A program made the translations under genes and the position numbers. 64,000 nucleotides of DNA. It comes from Notospermus geniculatus. Lineage: Eukaryota > Nemertea > Pilidiophora > Heteronemertea > Lineidae. Below are positions 25,201 to 36,852 of this stretch, in pieces. The notes beneath the pieces were generated by a model. That model was given only the letters and a program-made list of their open reading frames with translations, was not told the origin of the DNA and made no database searches. Each line of letters begins with the position of its first letter. Positions within the stretch are counted from its first letter, which is position 1. The stretch is from contig NMRB01000146.1 in assembly GCA_002633025.1 (NCBI GenBank), positions 337,325-401,324 of the forward strand, given 5' to 3'.

Positions 25201-28200
25201 CTGTTTTCAAGACCTACAAATGGCAAACGGTAAAATTCAATCTTGGAATGAAATATCTACAGTAATAACTTCCTGCTGTAAACTATATATGAGTCTGGGT
25301 CCTATCTGTCACTACTGGACTTGTTTCAGACAACTACTGCCCAGCATGCCAAATCAAGAAGGGCATCAGTAGGCGGGACATCAAAGTACGAGCTAACCTG
25401 CCTTAAGGGAGCATCCATTAAGTACGTACGCACTAAAATGCCGATTTTTAGACCCCCCCTCCCCCCCTGTACGCACCTTGTACGCATTGGCTCAAACCCC
25501 CCCTCCCCCCCNNNNNNNNNNNNNNNNNNNNNNNNNNNNNNNNNNNNNNNNNNNNNNNNNNNNNNNNNNNNNCCCCCCTCCCCCCCTGTACGCATAGTGT
25601 ACGCTTTGTCATAGACACCCCCTCCCCCCCTCAGTGCGTACGTACTTAATGGATGCTCCCTTGGACAACTACCTGTCAAGGCCAGGAACACACAGGTCAG
25701 CCCTATCAGACAACTGTCGTATTTTGCGATGAACTACATGTATGTGAATTAACCCACCTGATTTTTCGTCTTGAGAGACTCCATCTCTTGGATAAACTTC
25801 TCAGTAAGTTCTTTGATTTTCTCATTATAATTCATGTCCTTGAGCCTCAGTTGGTACTCATTCTCCATCTTGAGTTCCTCAACACGGGTCTTGTACTCGC
25901 TCATCATGGCATTCTGAAAAACAAGGCAAAAGACATTAGACAATTTTCAAAGAAATATGAACAAAACTCGATTCAAACTGGCCTGTGACACTCTAAGTTG
26001 AAAGTGATTTGGCGAGTGGGCAGTTAGGTGATAATTTTCGGTTGATTCTCAAATACAACTGTATTTTTTTGCATCACTTTGCAACTATGGCTTATTGAAA
26101 TCAAATCGGAAAATGAAAGTACCTTCTCTTCCAAATCACTCTTGGTGATAAGGATCTCCTCAGCCCAGGTCTCTTTGTCCCTCTTCAACCCTCGGCCTTC
26201 CTTGTCCTGAATCTTCCACAACAGGATGGATGAATCCTCGGAGATGGTGATCAGATATTGGTCATCGTATGTGATCTTCATCTGCAGGAGTGATAAAAAC
26301 AATTTTAAAGACTGGTCTAAGTTAAAGGGATTCCTGAATCAAATAGGGTCTTTCATAAACTGATGTTTGTTGATGGGTGTATTCCAAATTCTAGAATCTA
26401 GAATCCTTCTCGAATCTAGAATCTAGAAATACATGTATGTATTTCTAGATTCTAGATACTAGAATAGAAGACGGATGACACCACTGCTTCTCCCCTCTAG
26501 CATTGACAGATTCCTTACCTTGACAATGGCTTCCGCATGACCCTGGTGTTCCGTCCACTCGCCGGGAACAGTCAACGGGAACTTGATGGATCGGAGTGAA
26601 CCAAACTGGGTGCCGCCGAACAACATGCGGCCAGAATGCGACATTGCTACTGACGTCAAGGTCACATCATTTGCGTCAATATCCCTCAGAATCTGAAGAA
26701 CAGAAAAAGTGAAAAGACTGAAACAAAGTCACATCATTTGCATAAAAAATTCCACACAGAAGCCAAACTGATGGGAATTTTGACAGATTGAAGACAATTT
26801 TGTGGATACCGGTACTTTACCTGTGAATCTGCAATTTCCTTCAGCGTCTTGTCAGAGCCGACCGCAAATGTAGTCTTTCCATCAGGGGTGACAGCAACAC
26901 TGGTGTAACTGCACGATTTGATAACACTCTCACCGACGCGTTTCCCACTGAACGAGTCCCACTCGTAAACAGCACCCTCCATACCGCAAGAGATGATTTT
27001 ACTGTCATCGGCGCTCCAGATAATTGATCTGATCTTGCCGTTGTGACCCTTCAGGTTTGCAACGTTCTCGAAAGTCGTGGAGGAGTAGATTTGGATGACG
27101 TTGCTATGGACGGCGGCGAAAAGGTGGCCACCGTTGCTGAAAGAACACTGAAAGAAGAACAGAAAATCAGTGACCAGGAATAACGGGGTCTGAAAAAATC
27201 CTGCTGAAATGTAGTGGCAAAATTACCTCTCTGCAACCACGGATGGTGAACTCCTTGAAGGTCCTAATGTCATCAATGAGCAGATTCATCAGGCGAAGCT
27301 TATCACTGAAGCCAACCAGGATGTAAAGTCCAGACGGGTGGAGAGCGATACTGTATGCCTCCTCGGCAAATTCTTTGTACAGCTCAAGATTGCTGGAAAA
27401 GACGGCCATAAACATCACATGGAAATGTATTTCATAACGATGAAAGCGGCAAACAAATACGACCACAATCAGACATCAATAGTGATTTGGCGCTTGTACT
27501 CTCGCCTGAACATTCAATCTCTCCAACTGCATCACTCACCTGGGACTGTGAAATTTCACTTTTGAAACTGGTTTCCAAGCAATATAATCTTGCTACTTAC
27601 CATGTTTCGAAATTCCAAATCCTGACGGACCTATCCAAGGAGCAAGTGGCAATGAGTGGCTTCCTTCCACAGACATCCAAACCAGACACTTGGCTGTAAT
27701 GAAAACTCTGTGCGAGCACTTCGAAGTGTGCTTGATCCCCCTTTCCAAGATCAGCACTAGAGAGTGTGATATTGTACAGCTGGTTGAAGTCGGTGGCACA
27801 GACGAGACCCTCTTCAGAAGGGCTCACGGTCAAGGTTGTAATCATCTGCTGCTCTGCTTTGCTGGGATCAGCACTGTTTTGGTCAGCTGGGATCTGAAGA
27901 AAAATGGAAGTATTTGCTTTATCTCTTCAAAGCTGTCAACATTTCAACTAAATTCTGAAACCGCTGGGCTGCAGGAGCATTTTTCAAGCTATACTTACGT
28001 AAAAAGTAAAAAGAGGTCTTTTCCTGAACATGGTCAATGTAGTATCAGGCCATAAGACACACTGATCATAATCAAGATGGTTCAGAAAAATGTTGAGTCT
28101 AAATTTACCTTGATTTCTCTGATTTTCTTGAAGTATTCTTTGTCATCTGTTTTCTCAAAAAGCAGGACTGTTCCAGGGCCACAAGCACATGCAAAACCTT

Positions 28201-29250
28201 TGGAATATGCAACAATTGCTGAGATCTGTGGTGGGCCTTTTGGACGTTCAATTTCTCCAATACTGCTCCCTCTGAAACCAAAGAAATCAACAGTACATGT
28301 AAATATTCAATGAAGTATGTCAGTCTTCATGAAGAAACTTTTTTTCTGAAAACATACCAATTTCGGTTGCAACCATCTTTTTGCAAACTTACAAATCTTT
28401 TTCAGCATCCTTCTGTTGTGCAGCAAGATTGAACTCATGGCGGAGTTCTCCAGCCTCGAACAACAGCAGTCTTCCTGTATCAGTCCCAACTACAACTCGC
28501 TCATCAGACACCCAAGCGTGGCTCAAGTAATTCTGCGGCTCCATCTTCTGGAAGGCAAACTGTTTCAGGTTGCCTTCACTGTAGCGAAACAGTTTGAATA
28601 TGCCGTTTCCGACGACGCAGAGCTGTGTGTTGTCTTGAGGATTGAAAGTAACCTGAAGAGAAATATCGTGAATTTAACACCCAGCAGATGACTTATACAG
28701 GACAGCGTCATCATCCCTTTGAAACCCCCAAACATACGTAGTAGGCTATTTAACTCTAGAAACCAAGTTGGACACGTACCTGATAAACTGGTGGATTGTT
28801 CTGAGGGTTTGTCGTTTTAGTCACAGCCATGACTTTTGACTTCTCCCAAGTCCAGTACAGAAGGGTCCAGTCGGGCTGACCGCCTTGTGCGACTAGATAT
28901 TTGGAATCTGGGGAGAATGCCAGACTGACAAATTCCGCCGAGGCCACCTCAGGAGAACTCAGGACCTTTCTCCTTCTCAAGGAATGCAAATCATAGACAG
29001 TGATAGTGGCCTTCTCTCCCTTTTCTGCTATCGCAACATAGCGCCGATTAGGGCTGACTGCCATGGCTGTCATTCCTTGACTTTTCTCTGAGGCCGGGAT
29101 AAACTTCTGTGACTTTTGGTCGATGTTGTACAGGATGCAGTTAGCCCCTGATGGATAGACGATTGTCTGTTCATCTTGAAAGGCAATGTTCCCAGTGATT
29201 CCTGTTTTCAAGCCAAAAATATGGCGGGGAGTTGCCATTGCGATCGACAT
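22220..29250 (-). CDS. CFAP57: Cilia- and flagella-associated protein 57 (WDR65), 15 coding exons
   Basis: Exons in transcript order: 29250-28780, 28652-28393, 28271-28109, 27893-27601, 27392-27227, 27147-26821, 26692-26519, 26281-26123, 25913-25758, 25213-24755, 24438-24136, 23800-23684, 23497-23366, 23072-22929 and 22546-22220. They total 3651 nt (1216 aa), close to the roughly 1250 aa of vertebrate CFAP57. Exons 1-8 (about residues 1-671) form the WD-repeat half, with recognisable stretches such as [25 protein letters not shown] and [13 protein letters not shown]. Exons 9-15 are almost continuous charged coiled coil ([35 protein letters not shown]). Established family knowledge: CFAP57 is an axonemal protein of motile cilia linked to inner dynein arm g/d assembly and the nexin-dynein regulatory complex area. 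The start is the Met just upstream of the conserved HIFGL segment. A TTTATTTTCAG acceptor ending at 29277 shows that the 5' UTR is spliced. Intron 9 holds an N gap inside a MITE; no exon is interrupted. Confidence 0.97.
23860..23925 (-). mobile_element. tRNA-like SINE head in CFAP57 intron 11
   Basis: Read on the minus strand, an A box TGGTGCAGTGG (23917-23907) is followed at normal spacing by a B box GGTTCAATACC (23874-23864). The stems are poor, so a SINE relic is more likely than a tRNA gene. Confidence 0.55.
23973..24098. mobile_element. Foldback MITE (GTATTCTAGAAGC family), copy A, CFAP57 intron 11
   Basis: Ends GGGTTGTATTCTACGCTTCC and GGCTTCTAGAATACAGGCC are inverted. The centre TTTGCAGGGCAAAATACAAAA is shared with copy B at 44009-44131. 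Confidence 0.75.
24540..24645. other. Cluster of ACGT/CRE-like words in CFAP57 intron 10
   Basis: TGACGTCA-type cores occur at about 24553, 24578, 24592 (TGACGTGG), 24620 and 24634 within ~100 bases. Spacing is irregular, and they could be remnants of a foldback element. Confidence 0.4.
25404..25662. mobile_element. MITE with long C/T tracts interrupted by an assembly gap, CFAP57 intron 9
   Basis: Ends AAGGGAGCATCCATTAAGTA and TACTTAATGGATGCTCCCTT are perfect inverts; GTACGTACGCAC and GTGCGTACGTAC continue the match. Internal CCCCCCTCCCCCCC tracts flank the N run. Confidence 0.85.
25512..25572. other. Assembly gap, 61 N
   Basis: Run of N flanked on both sides by C-rich tracts of the MITE, probably a sequencing failure through the low-complexity centre. 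Confidence 0.98.
26414..26455. repeat. Perfect palindrome with TCTAGAAT repeats, CFAP57 intron 7
   Basis: TCTAGAATCTAGAAATACAT and its reverse complement are separated by two bases. Additional TCTAGAATC copies run back to about 26388. Confidence 0.8.
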
Positions 29251-30709
29251 CTTGGCGGATTATTTTATTTTAGCCCCTGAAAATAAATAGGTAAATGTCA
29301 TGAGAGGTACATGTACAAGAGCTACACGTAGTCTACAACTGCAAATGTATACAAGATATTTCTGTCATCTGTCTTTTGTCACTGTTTCTGTGTGTGCTGT
29401 GTATTCAGCTATTCACCTTCTTGCATACCTCACTCTCTCTCTGTGTGACTAGCAAAAAATACATAGAACAAAATATTCACGTCAAGCAGCAGCTCTGCTT
29501 TCTAGCCTACTACAACAATCAATTGACCTAGCCTAATTGAACAAGTCCAGCAGTGGCAGTGCATTCGCAAAAATAGATCACAATACATGTTGTACATGCC
29601 AAGAGCTAAACTTTAGTTCGGAATCCCCGATCAGAATGAGTGACATCCCTCCATCCCTATGGATGACGTCCCTGGCACACAACAACAGGCAGGACCCCCC
29701 AAATGGAAATCCTATTGCTAATTGTTCGATGCAGGTTATTCCGCCGTCAGTCAACGAACTAACTTGTTGGACGCCTTGCCGCCCTTGTCACTGGTTTGTG
29801 GGCTCTGATCGGGTCAGGATCGTTCCTAGCCTACGCCGTACGACGGTAGGCCCTGCAAAAATGTAGAGTTTTGGCCCGATATGATAGGCCTACAGATCCA
29901 TGACGTTGGTTGGGGACCACTGCGTGAAAGGACGACGTCATGTGACGTCGGCGGCGCCCACGACATAACTCTGTTGGCGTGAAATTGCAAACTTTTGAGG
30001 CTCAAATGATTGCATTCCATGGTGATTGCAGCCAGGTCCCTAAGTCTATTTTCAAACTGCTTAGACATTTAAAAAACTAGAGATTCTTGACTTCTCAATG
30101 GTAATTGAAATATTTCAAACAGATAGATAGCCTAAGTGCGAAGCAGTCGGCCTTCAAACTGGGCACACATTTTTCCCAATTTGTAAACATGGTCCCCAAC
30201 TAGAATCACAGATCTGTAGTGCTATGTCATTGTGTATGTGTAGCCTATGTGGACAGTCACAGTGCATAATGAATATGATGCACTGGCACTGGAGATGCAC
30301 TGTTCTTGCATTGCACATACATGCACTGCTGCATGCATGCACATGTACATGGATGCAGGCCGCCCATGCACAGCAGATGCACTCTCGCCTAAAAGACCCG
30401 ATTTTACGAGCAAAATTCTTCTCAAAATCGAACACAAACCGCTTTGTTAGTAGGTCTGTGGATGACACGATTGTTCTGCTTACTACTGTGGTGGAATATC
30501 GGGATAATTCGGGTGAATCCTTCAATAAATGCCGTTTATTTCCCACTGCTGTTATGGGGACAACGTTGCCATGGACGCACCGACGCGCATCCGTTCTGCG
30601 CAGAAATATAGACCACAATGCACTCTGATCCAATGTGGCCGACGGAAGTGACCACGCGGTCACTTTTTCGATTTTAGCCGCTTTGAACTCATTAAAATGA
30701 TCATTTGCG
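29251..30709. promoter_or_regulatory. Probable bidirectional promoter and 5'-UTR region of CFAP57 (-) and ALKBH7 (+)
   Basis: The two start codons face away from each other across 1.46 kb. On the minus strand, TTTATTTTCAG ends at 29277, 26 bases upstream of the CFAP57 ATG, and reads as a 3' splice site. CFAP57 transcription therefore probably begins further up, closer to ALKBH7. An RFX X-box-like word, GTTGCCATGGACGC, lies at 30565-30578 and matches about 10 of 12 consensus positions, with a perfect GGCAAC half when read toward CFAP57. Two GACGTC (ATF/CREB-type) cores occur at about 29934-29950. X-box control of ciliary genes is established knowledge; its use here is inferred. Confidence 0.5.
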
Positions 30710-32646
30710 ATGTCATTCTTGGCTCGGCTTATTCTTCAAAACATAAGTGCTGGAGGTGCTCATTGGCAGTTGTTGCCTTTGCTGCATTCATTGAAAAATC
30801 GAACAAAATGTGAACGTCTCCAGTCACTGTTGTCTCACGTGGCCTATCCACGACTTGCGAACGAGGTTGACAGTCGCATGTGGTGCAAAAATGTGCACAC
30901 TGATGTAGCAAACCTGGTTCCCAGTGTGTCTAATGTTGAAGCCAGTGACAACCACACACTGTCAAAACTTTCTTCAGACATGTTAATTTATGAGAACTTT
31001 TTAAGTGAGGAAGAAGAAGTGGATTTGATGAATGAAATTGAACCGTATGTGAAGAAAATGAGATATGAATACGATCACTGGGACAATGTACGTTTTTATG
31101 ATTTTTTTAGGCTAGGCCTAGGTACATACATGTACAGGATACAGTAGGCCTACAGTAGACCGGTAGGCCTACCGGTACCGTAAGAAACCCCCCAAAAAGG
31201 CATTTTCTTTTTGCATGTAAAGCGGGCGTATTTGCATGGATTAACCTTCCCTTTTGAATTGCCTACTGTCGACCGTGACCTGGGCTAGGTAGGCCTAGGG
31301 CGAGTGTTTGAGTTAGTGGGTGGGCCAGCCATGTTGTAGGGCCAAATGACACCACCTGCTCCTGATCAGATTGCGTCAGTGACATCCCATCACTGCCTGG
31401 ACGGTGGAAAGAGTGCAGTTTTTCGAGGGCATGCCGCATTTTGCAGTCTTACTCATGCTCATATAGGGGTGTAGCCTAATAAGCCTACTGTCAAAATTTG
31501 AACAGCAATGCATGTAGGCCTTGGCCTTTGGGATGTTTGGATTGTCGTGAAGTTGGGTTCCTCACTCAAATTATTGGGACTAAAGGCCAGAAGTCACTGA
31601 TGCTCACAATTTGCGAGGCAGAGAGTAGGAAAATATATTGCCATGTTTCCACTATTCTTACCAGCTCTTACTTATTACTTGCATACATTTGTATGTTCTT
31701 TTCTGCAGGCTATCCATGGCTACAGAGAAACTGAGAGAAGAAATTGGACAAAGAAAAATAAACAAGTTATACAAAGAATTCGGGATTTAGCCTTCCCCCC
31801 TGGCGTGGCACAGCTGGCTTATGTTCACATTTTGGATCTTCATAAAGATGGCGTGATAAAACCTCATGTGGATAGTGTCCGGGTAAGTACTTGTTATGTA
31901 ACGAACAATATGTGCAATGCTTGGGATGAGGAGGCTAAAATTCACTGATTTCGTCTCCATCTCTCATTTTGTTTCAGTTTTGTGGAGACACCATTGCCGG
32001 CGTCAGTCTTCTTTCTTCAAGTGTGATGGGGTTGGTCCATGAAAAAGATGAATCAAAATGGGGCAAGTTTCTACTAAGTCGGAGATCTCTTTACATTATG
32101 AAGTAAGTATAATCAATAGTCAACTCACGTGCTGGTGTCGGAGAAGACCCTTTGACAGGTTTTATGCTGGTCTTTAAAAGTCCTTAAATGTGAGATTTTT
32201 ATTTAATGGCCATTAAAAGTCATTAAATTTTGCTTAGATGGTCATAAAAGTCCTAAATTTCATGCTCAGCTGAGAGCATAAACCCTGATTGAAGTTTCTT
32301 TATCTATATGGACTTCATTGGTAACAGGCATCGAAATTTCCACTGTGACACACCTCCAGAATCTTACACTGCAGAGTGTCAGCTACCAAACATGCCTTCC
32401 TTAAATCATGCTTCTTTGTGAAGCGTTATCAAATGTCCTGAAAGAAGTATGCTCCCGAATCGAATGCAGTGCTATCTGATATTTTGTACATGTATCGGAG
32501 TCTCTTTCTCTTTCAGAGGCACAGCTCGGTATGATTACAAGCATGAAGTTTATGGAGGTGAAAAATCCATCTTCAAGAATCAACTGATACCAAGAGATCG
32601 ACGTATTGCTGTAATCTGCAGAAATGAACCAAGGAAGGAGAGATGA
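30710..32646 (+). CDS. ALKBH7: ALKBH7, mitochondrial Fe(II)/2-oxoglutarate dioxygenase-like protein, 4 exons
   Basis: Exons are 30710-31087, 31709-31882, 31978-32102 and 32517-32646 (stop TGA), totalling 807 nt (268 aa) with consistent GT-AG splice phases. The conserved block starts near residue 95 (ENFLSEEEEVDLMNEIEP), continues through YEYDHWD and AIHGYRETERR, and carries the iron triad H179-x-D181 in KPHVDSVR and H235 in YDYKHE. The H-to-H spacing of 56 equals that of human ALKBH7. The arginines expected to bind 2-oxoglutarate are R255 and R261 in RDRRIAVICR. The first ~90 residues are longer than in human (221 aa total), rich in Arg and Leu and poor in acidic residues at the start, which fits a mitochondrial targeting peptide. 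Known role in mammals: a mitochondrial matrix protein needed for alkylation- and oxidation-induced programmed necrosis and linked to fat metabolism and mitochondrial RNA. The gene is head to head with CFAP57. Intron 3 carries a degraded SINE fragment near 32.34 kb. Confidence 0.96.
32318..32365 (-). mobile_element. Degraded fragment of the same SINE head, in ALKBH7 intron 3
   Basis: The minus strand reads GTGGAAATTTCGATGCCTG, close to GTGGAAATGTCCGTGCCTG in the element at 23860-23925. The B box is lost. Confidence 0.4.
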
Positions 32647-32971
32647 CAACAATGAAATTTAAGATTTATTGATGTCTAATTGTAAAGAAAATTATTGTGT
32701 GATATTTTGTGTGCTCCCGTTTGTTCTCAGCCAGGTGACCTGATTGATCCATCTAAAATAGGACACATTTTGTTTCATTCTCTTGGTTTTCAAGTGTAAT
32801 CTGGTCCACAGGCCCAAAGAGTACATGTTGTATCTACCCCTCCAGGCGGAATATCGTTTGATTGGGACTGGGAGTTCCACATACTCATACTGGACACTTC
32901 TGCTTTGAAGTCCAATGTTGGTGCTTTTCTCAGCTGGCCATGCTTCATGGAGGAGATGTAGGTGTTCATAG

Positions 32972-32977
32972 AATAAA
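32972..32977 (+). promoter_or_regulatory. Candidate poly(A) signal of ALKBH7
   Basis: AATAAA occurs about 325 bases after the ALKBH7 stop codon and is the first canonical hexamer downstream. A 3' UTR of this length is ordinary. Confidence 0.45.
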
Positions 32978-34293
32978 GGCTTTGCTTCTGAAGATGCATT
33001 TTTGATTTTGTAATTATTGATAATTTACCTGTATTGATGTAATAACATCTGTAATGACACATGTGTGCTGTTAATATCACGATTGAAAATGATGTGGTTT
33101 CTTTGGCATAAATTTTGTCAATGCCAAAGATGTATTTCTTGTCCAATTTCTTCGATATTTCTCAAGATTTTTTTCACTGTTTAATGTGTTTTGTATCCCC
33201 CAGTCTCTCCGTTTCATCCTCCCCATTCATGGTCACTTTTGGCATCAGGAAGTTGCATGATCAGGGCCAAAATTATTTTTTCCAGTCCACAATTCCTCCT
33301 TCATTCAGCTGCATCTCTTACTACAGTGTTTTACTGTGCGATATATATTTCTCCATTTCATCCTGTCTGTTCATGGTAGACATTGATTCACTAGGCTTAA
33401 TTATCAGCCAGACGGTTGATTAAAGTATCTGATGAGGTTTAAAGCTTCCCTGAATACTGGTACCAGTAGGCCCAAAAAGGCATGAAAGGCTAAGAAGGTA
33501 TACTGCTGACAGCCTTCACATATTGTTACATAATCGATCAAATTGCGTCCTCCGTCGTCATATTTTTGTTGTTCATGTGGGTGAAACTGTTTTTCAGTCG
33601 GCACAGAACCTCTACTAAAAATACATGTATGACTGCTTTTGACAGTCGTCAATAATGTTTGGTGTACTGATTGATCTAAAGATGGCGACACAGACCATCG
33701 CCGCTGCCATGAATGCAGGAGACTGGTATTATGTCCCCGAACCGCTCCGCTAATCGTATTAGCGGAGCGGGAGGACGGCGGACCAGACTTAGCTGCAACT
33801 CTTCCCGCATCCTTCACTCTGTTGCTGATGTTATTCAATCGGCGGGGCAGCCGTGGACACTTTTAGTGCTGTTTCAAAGGGATGGGATTTTGTTATCTGC
33901 AATCATTTGGCTTGTAATACGCACAACAATATAGTCCAGCATACTGGCGTTGGCCAGTCTTCAGCCCTCGGGATATATTCATCTACCAAATGACCATCTG
34001 GTATTCACCGTATTGTCTGATAATAACTCAAATTATTGCCATTGATGAAGATGGGATTGGGAGGGCAGCTGCCAGAGATGACATCTCGGGCTGAACAACT
34101 ATTATGGTAATGTTATGGATGTATCTCAACAAGGTGGCACACAACGGGCCTCGCGCGCATTTGGGCTTTTATCACGTCTTGTCTGCGAACTATTCCGAAC
34201 AAAATGTTTGAGTGCCCCAGGTCTTGGCTCGGAAATTTCCCAACTAAGAGTTTAGTGCCGCAGTGCTCCTAGTTCTCGCTGTGTTTCCTCTCA
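32978..34293. other. Region downstream of ALKBH7 without recognisable gene
   Basis: A short duplicated stretch is seen at 33195-33245 and 33355-33380 (TTTCATCCT..GTTCATGGT). No coding region is supported. Confidence 0.45.
33738..33774. repeat. 13-bp-arm hairpin
   Basis: CCGCTCCGCTAAT (33742-33754) and ATTAGCGGAGCGG (33758-33770) with a 3-base loop. Function unknown. Confidence 0.7.
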
Positions 34294-34671
34294 TTAGTGA
34301 GTTTTTGCAAATCTGACGAAACACAAAGTAGTAGTACGAAATACGACATTCAACTTCATTTCCAGGACCTAATGTATTTCTGGAGATGGTTCGTACCACA
34401 AATGTTCCTGCTGGCCATGCGTCTTTTAGCATATCATGTCAGACCGAGAGAGTTATTGTGCATCCTAGTGGAAAGGAAAGATTTAATTTCAAAGTTTAAT
34501 ATACACCGTAACTCTATCGGTCTAACGTCATATGCTAAAAGACGCTCATGCAGCAGGTGATATTTGTGCTACCAACCATCTCCTGAAATACGTGTACATT
34601 ACGTCATGGAAATAAAGTCCAATTTCTTATTTCGTACTTCGTGTGTCGTCAGATTTGCGAAACCTCACTAA
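34294..34671. mobile_element. TIR element, copy 2 of the 12572 family
   Basis: Starts TTAGTGAGTTTTTGCAAATC and ends GATTTGCGAAACCTCACTAA. It contains the same inner sequence (GGAGATGGTTCGTACCACAA, CGTAACTCTATCGGTCTAAC). Confidence 0.85.
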
Positions 34672-35813
34672 TGTACGGAGAACGCTGTGAAACGAGAGTG
34701 ACGTATTTCCGCGTGTTTCCCTGTTGAAAAGTCATTTTCTCTCTAGCTGTCTATTGTATCACAGTTTTATTGTGGCCGGGCTAAAGTCGTTCCGGCCTCT
34801 TCCGAGTCCGACGATCTGGCCTCCTCCAATGAACCAAATGATGTCAACGTAACATGCGTGCGCATGGACTCATTTGGAGACAACTATATAAATGCGTTAA
34901 CTTCAAAGTACATTGTATTTTCATTTGAAAGTCGATTCTTTTGGTATTTGAGCGTGTCGGTGACCTTTAAAGTTCATCATTTTCGTTCGCGATATATCTT
35001 GGGAGATGTACCACTTTCGCTGTCGCGCTTAGCACTTATAAAAAGAACGACACAGTCTATCTGCGACCTGATCAAATGGACCAAAGGGTAGTCAACTCTG
35101 CCCATATGTGTGGTGAGAGTAGTGGCGCACACAGACGCCGAGGGAATAACGCTCAGAAGTATTTTGACACGGCCGTGTTGGAAATGGCGGAGCCACGAAA
35201 CATTGCGAAGTTGATGGCGTGGCTCTGCCATATTCCTTGATTCCAATCGGTTTGATATTTGATGCAGCCAGCCGGACACAGCGGCTATGACCCAAAACAA
35301 GTCTGTGCCAAAAAAGAAATAGGCTGGCTGGGCGCACACAGGCGAAAACGCTGTTTGTCTCATAGTTGCGTGTGGTTAGGCAAAAGCCAGTGACAGACCG
35401 GCGCGTACGCGACCCGTCGTGCACGCGTTCCGCCAATCAGATTCTTCGGTAGGTGTTTCGGTCCGTGTTACCGCCTCCCTGATTGGTTGAACGCTTTCCC
35501 GACGCGTTGTCAATCTGTTGAAGTCATCTCACGTCAGAATGAACAATACACATAGAACCATGTACATTTTTGTACACCGCTTTTATTTCTGCGACGAATA
35601 TTAGAGACCGCTTCCCTGGTAGTTCAAGTACGGTGTATGTACTAGAAACGCGACTGGCCTGGATGATAAGCGGCCTGAGATATTGGCCAGGGGATGGATT
35701 TTCTACTTGGATGAAGACAACATGATTAACATTGATCTCTGGTCATCCATACATTGTGATTCCCCACGGTCAATGATCGTAATCGTCAGCACATAGTAAT
35801 CCTTTAGTCAGGT

Positions 35814-36223
35814 ATATCGGGTGTCCCAAAAAAGTGAACCGCTTTTTTTGACAAGTATTTTCTCAGCTACAGATGAACCGAATTCATTGGAATTTTTCGC
35901 AGAGTAGCCTTAGGGTATCATCAACAAGTCTGCAAAATATCTAGCAGATCGGTCGCAAATTATGCGAGTATTGTCAAATTCAAAACAGCATGCGTGAACA
36001 TGATGAAGGTCACATTGCATTAGCTCTGATATTGGATTTTTTGACATGCTGTTTTGAATTTGACAATACTCGCGCAATGTGTGACTGATCTCTTAGATAT
36101 TTTGCAGACTTGTTGATGATATCCTGAGGTTACTCTGTGAAAAATTCCAATGAATTCGGTTTATCTATCGCTGAGAAAATACTTGTCAAAAAGCGGTTCA
36201 CTTTTTTTGGGACACCCGATATA
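35814..36223. mobile_element. 410-bp mariner-like foldback MITE
   Basis: Ends TATATCGGGTGTCCCAAAA and TTTGGGACACCCGATATA are inverted and bounded by TA. The arms pair over most of the element (AATTCATTGGAATTTTTC, TCAACAAGTCTGCAAAATAT, CAAATTCAAAACAGCATG). CGGGTGTCCC ends with TA targets are typical of Tc1/mariner relatives. No transposase remains. Confidence 0.85.
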
Positions 36224-36677
36224 CAGTAAGCAGTGGTGACGGTGACGTCCATTTTGCTGAGCGTGAGCTGAGGTAGGCTTCTTTCGTCACTGCACACGAA
36301 GCGGTGACGAGGTGAGCGAGCGCTGAGAACTGATCACCTCAGGATGAGCGTTTTGATACGATGGGGTTTCTATTTTCGCGAAAGTTGATATTTCCTTCAA
36401 TACTCTTGTCGGATTTTGTCTGGGTTAGTCTCTTATTCCACAATAGGTATGGAGTTAATTTTAGCTTCATGAATGATAAGCTCTGAGCTCTCACGCAACA
36501 GCAAATCATATCAGTTTATGTTTGAAGATGATAGTGGGATGTTGCTTTGGCATGGCATGTCATTTTAGCAGCAGTATTTAGATGTAAAATGCCAGTTCTA
36601 GTCTGGAAGAAAATAAAGTCGCCTAATGTCAGAATTTCCATCCTTGCAAATTTTCCACGACCTTTCTCTGATGTTGT

Positions 36678-36852
36678 CAGGCGCGGATCCGGGGGGTGGG
36701 TGGGTGGGTGGCGGACACCCCCTTCGGCCAAAAAATCTGTAAAATTGACCGTACAATTCTGAAATCTGGAGCAAATCATTGAAATTCACCGCAGATTTCG
36801 ATGCTTCTAGCACAGTGCGCCCCTCTTTTCCGAAATTGTGGATCCGCCCCTG
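36678..36852. mobile_element. Short TIR element with GGATCC ends
   Basis: Left end CAGGCGCGGATCC and right end GGATCCGCCCCTG are inverted, and the element is 175 bp long. It has the same end pattern as the element at 45721-45996, but the interior differs and no exact target-site duplication is seen. Confidence 0.6.
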
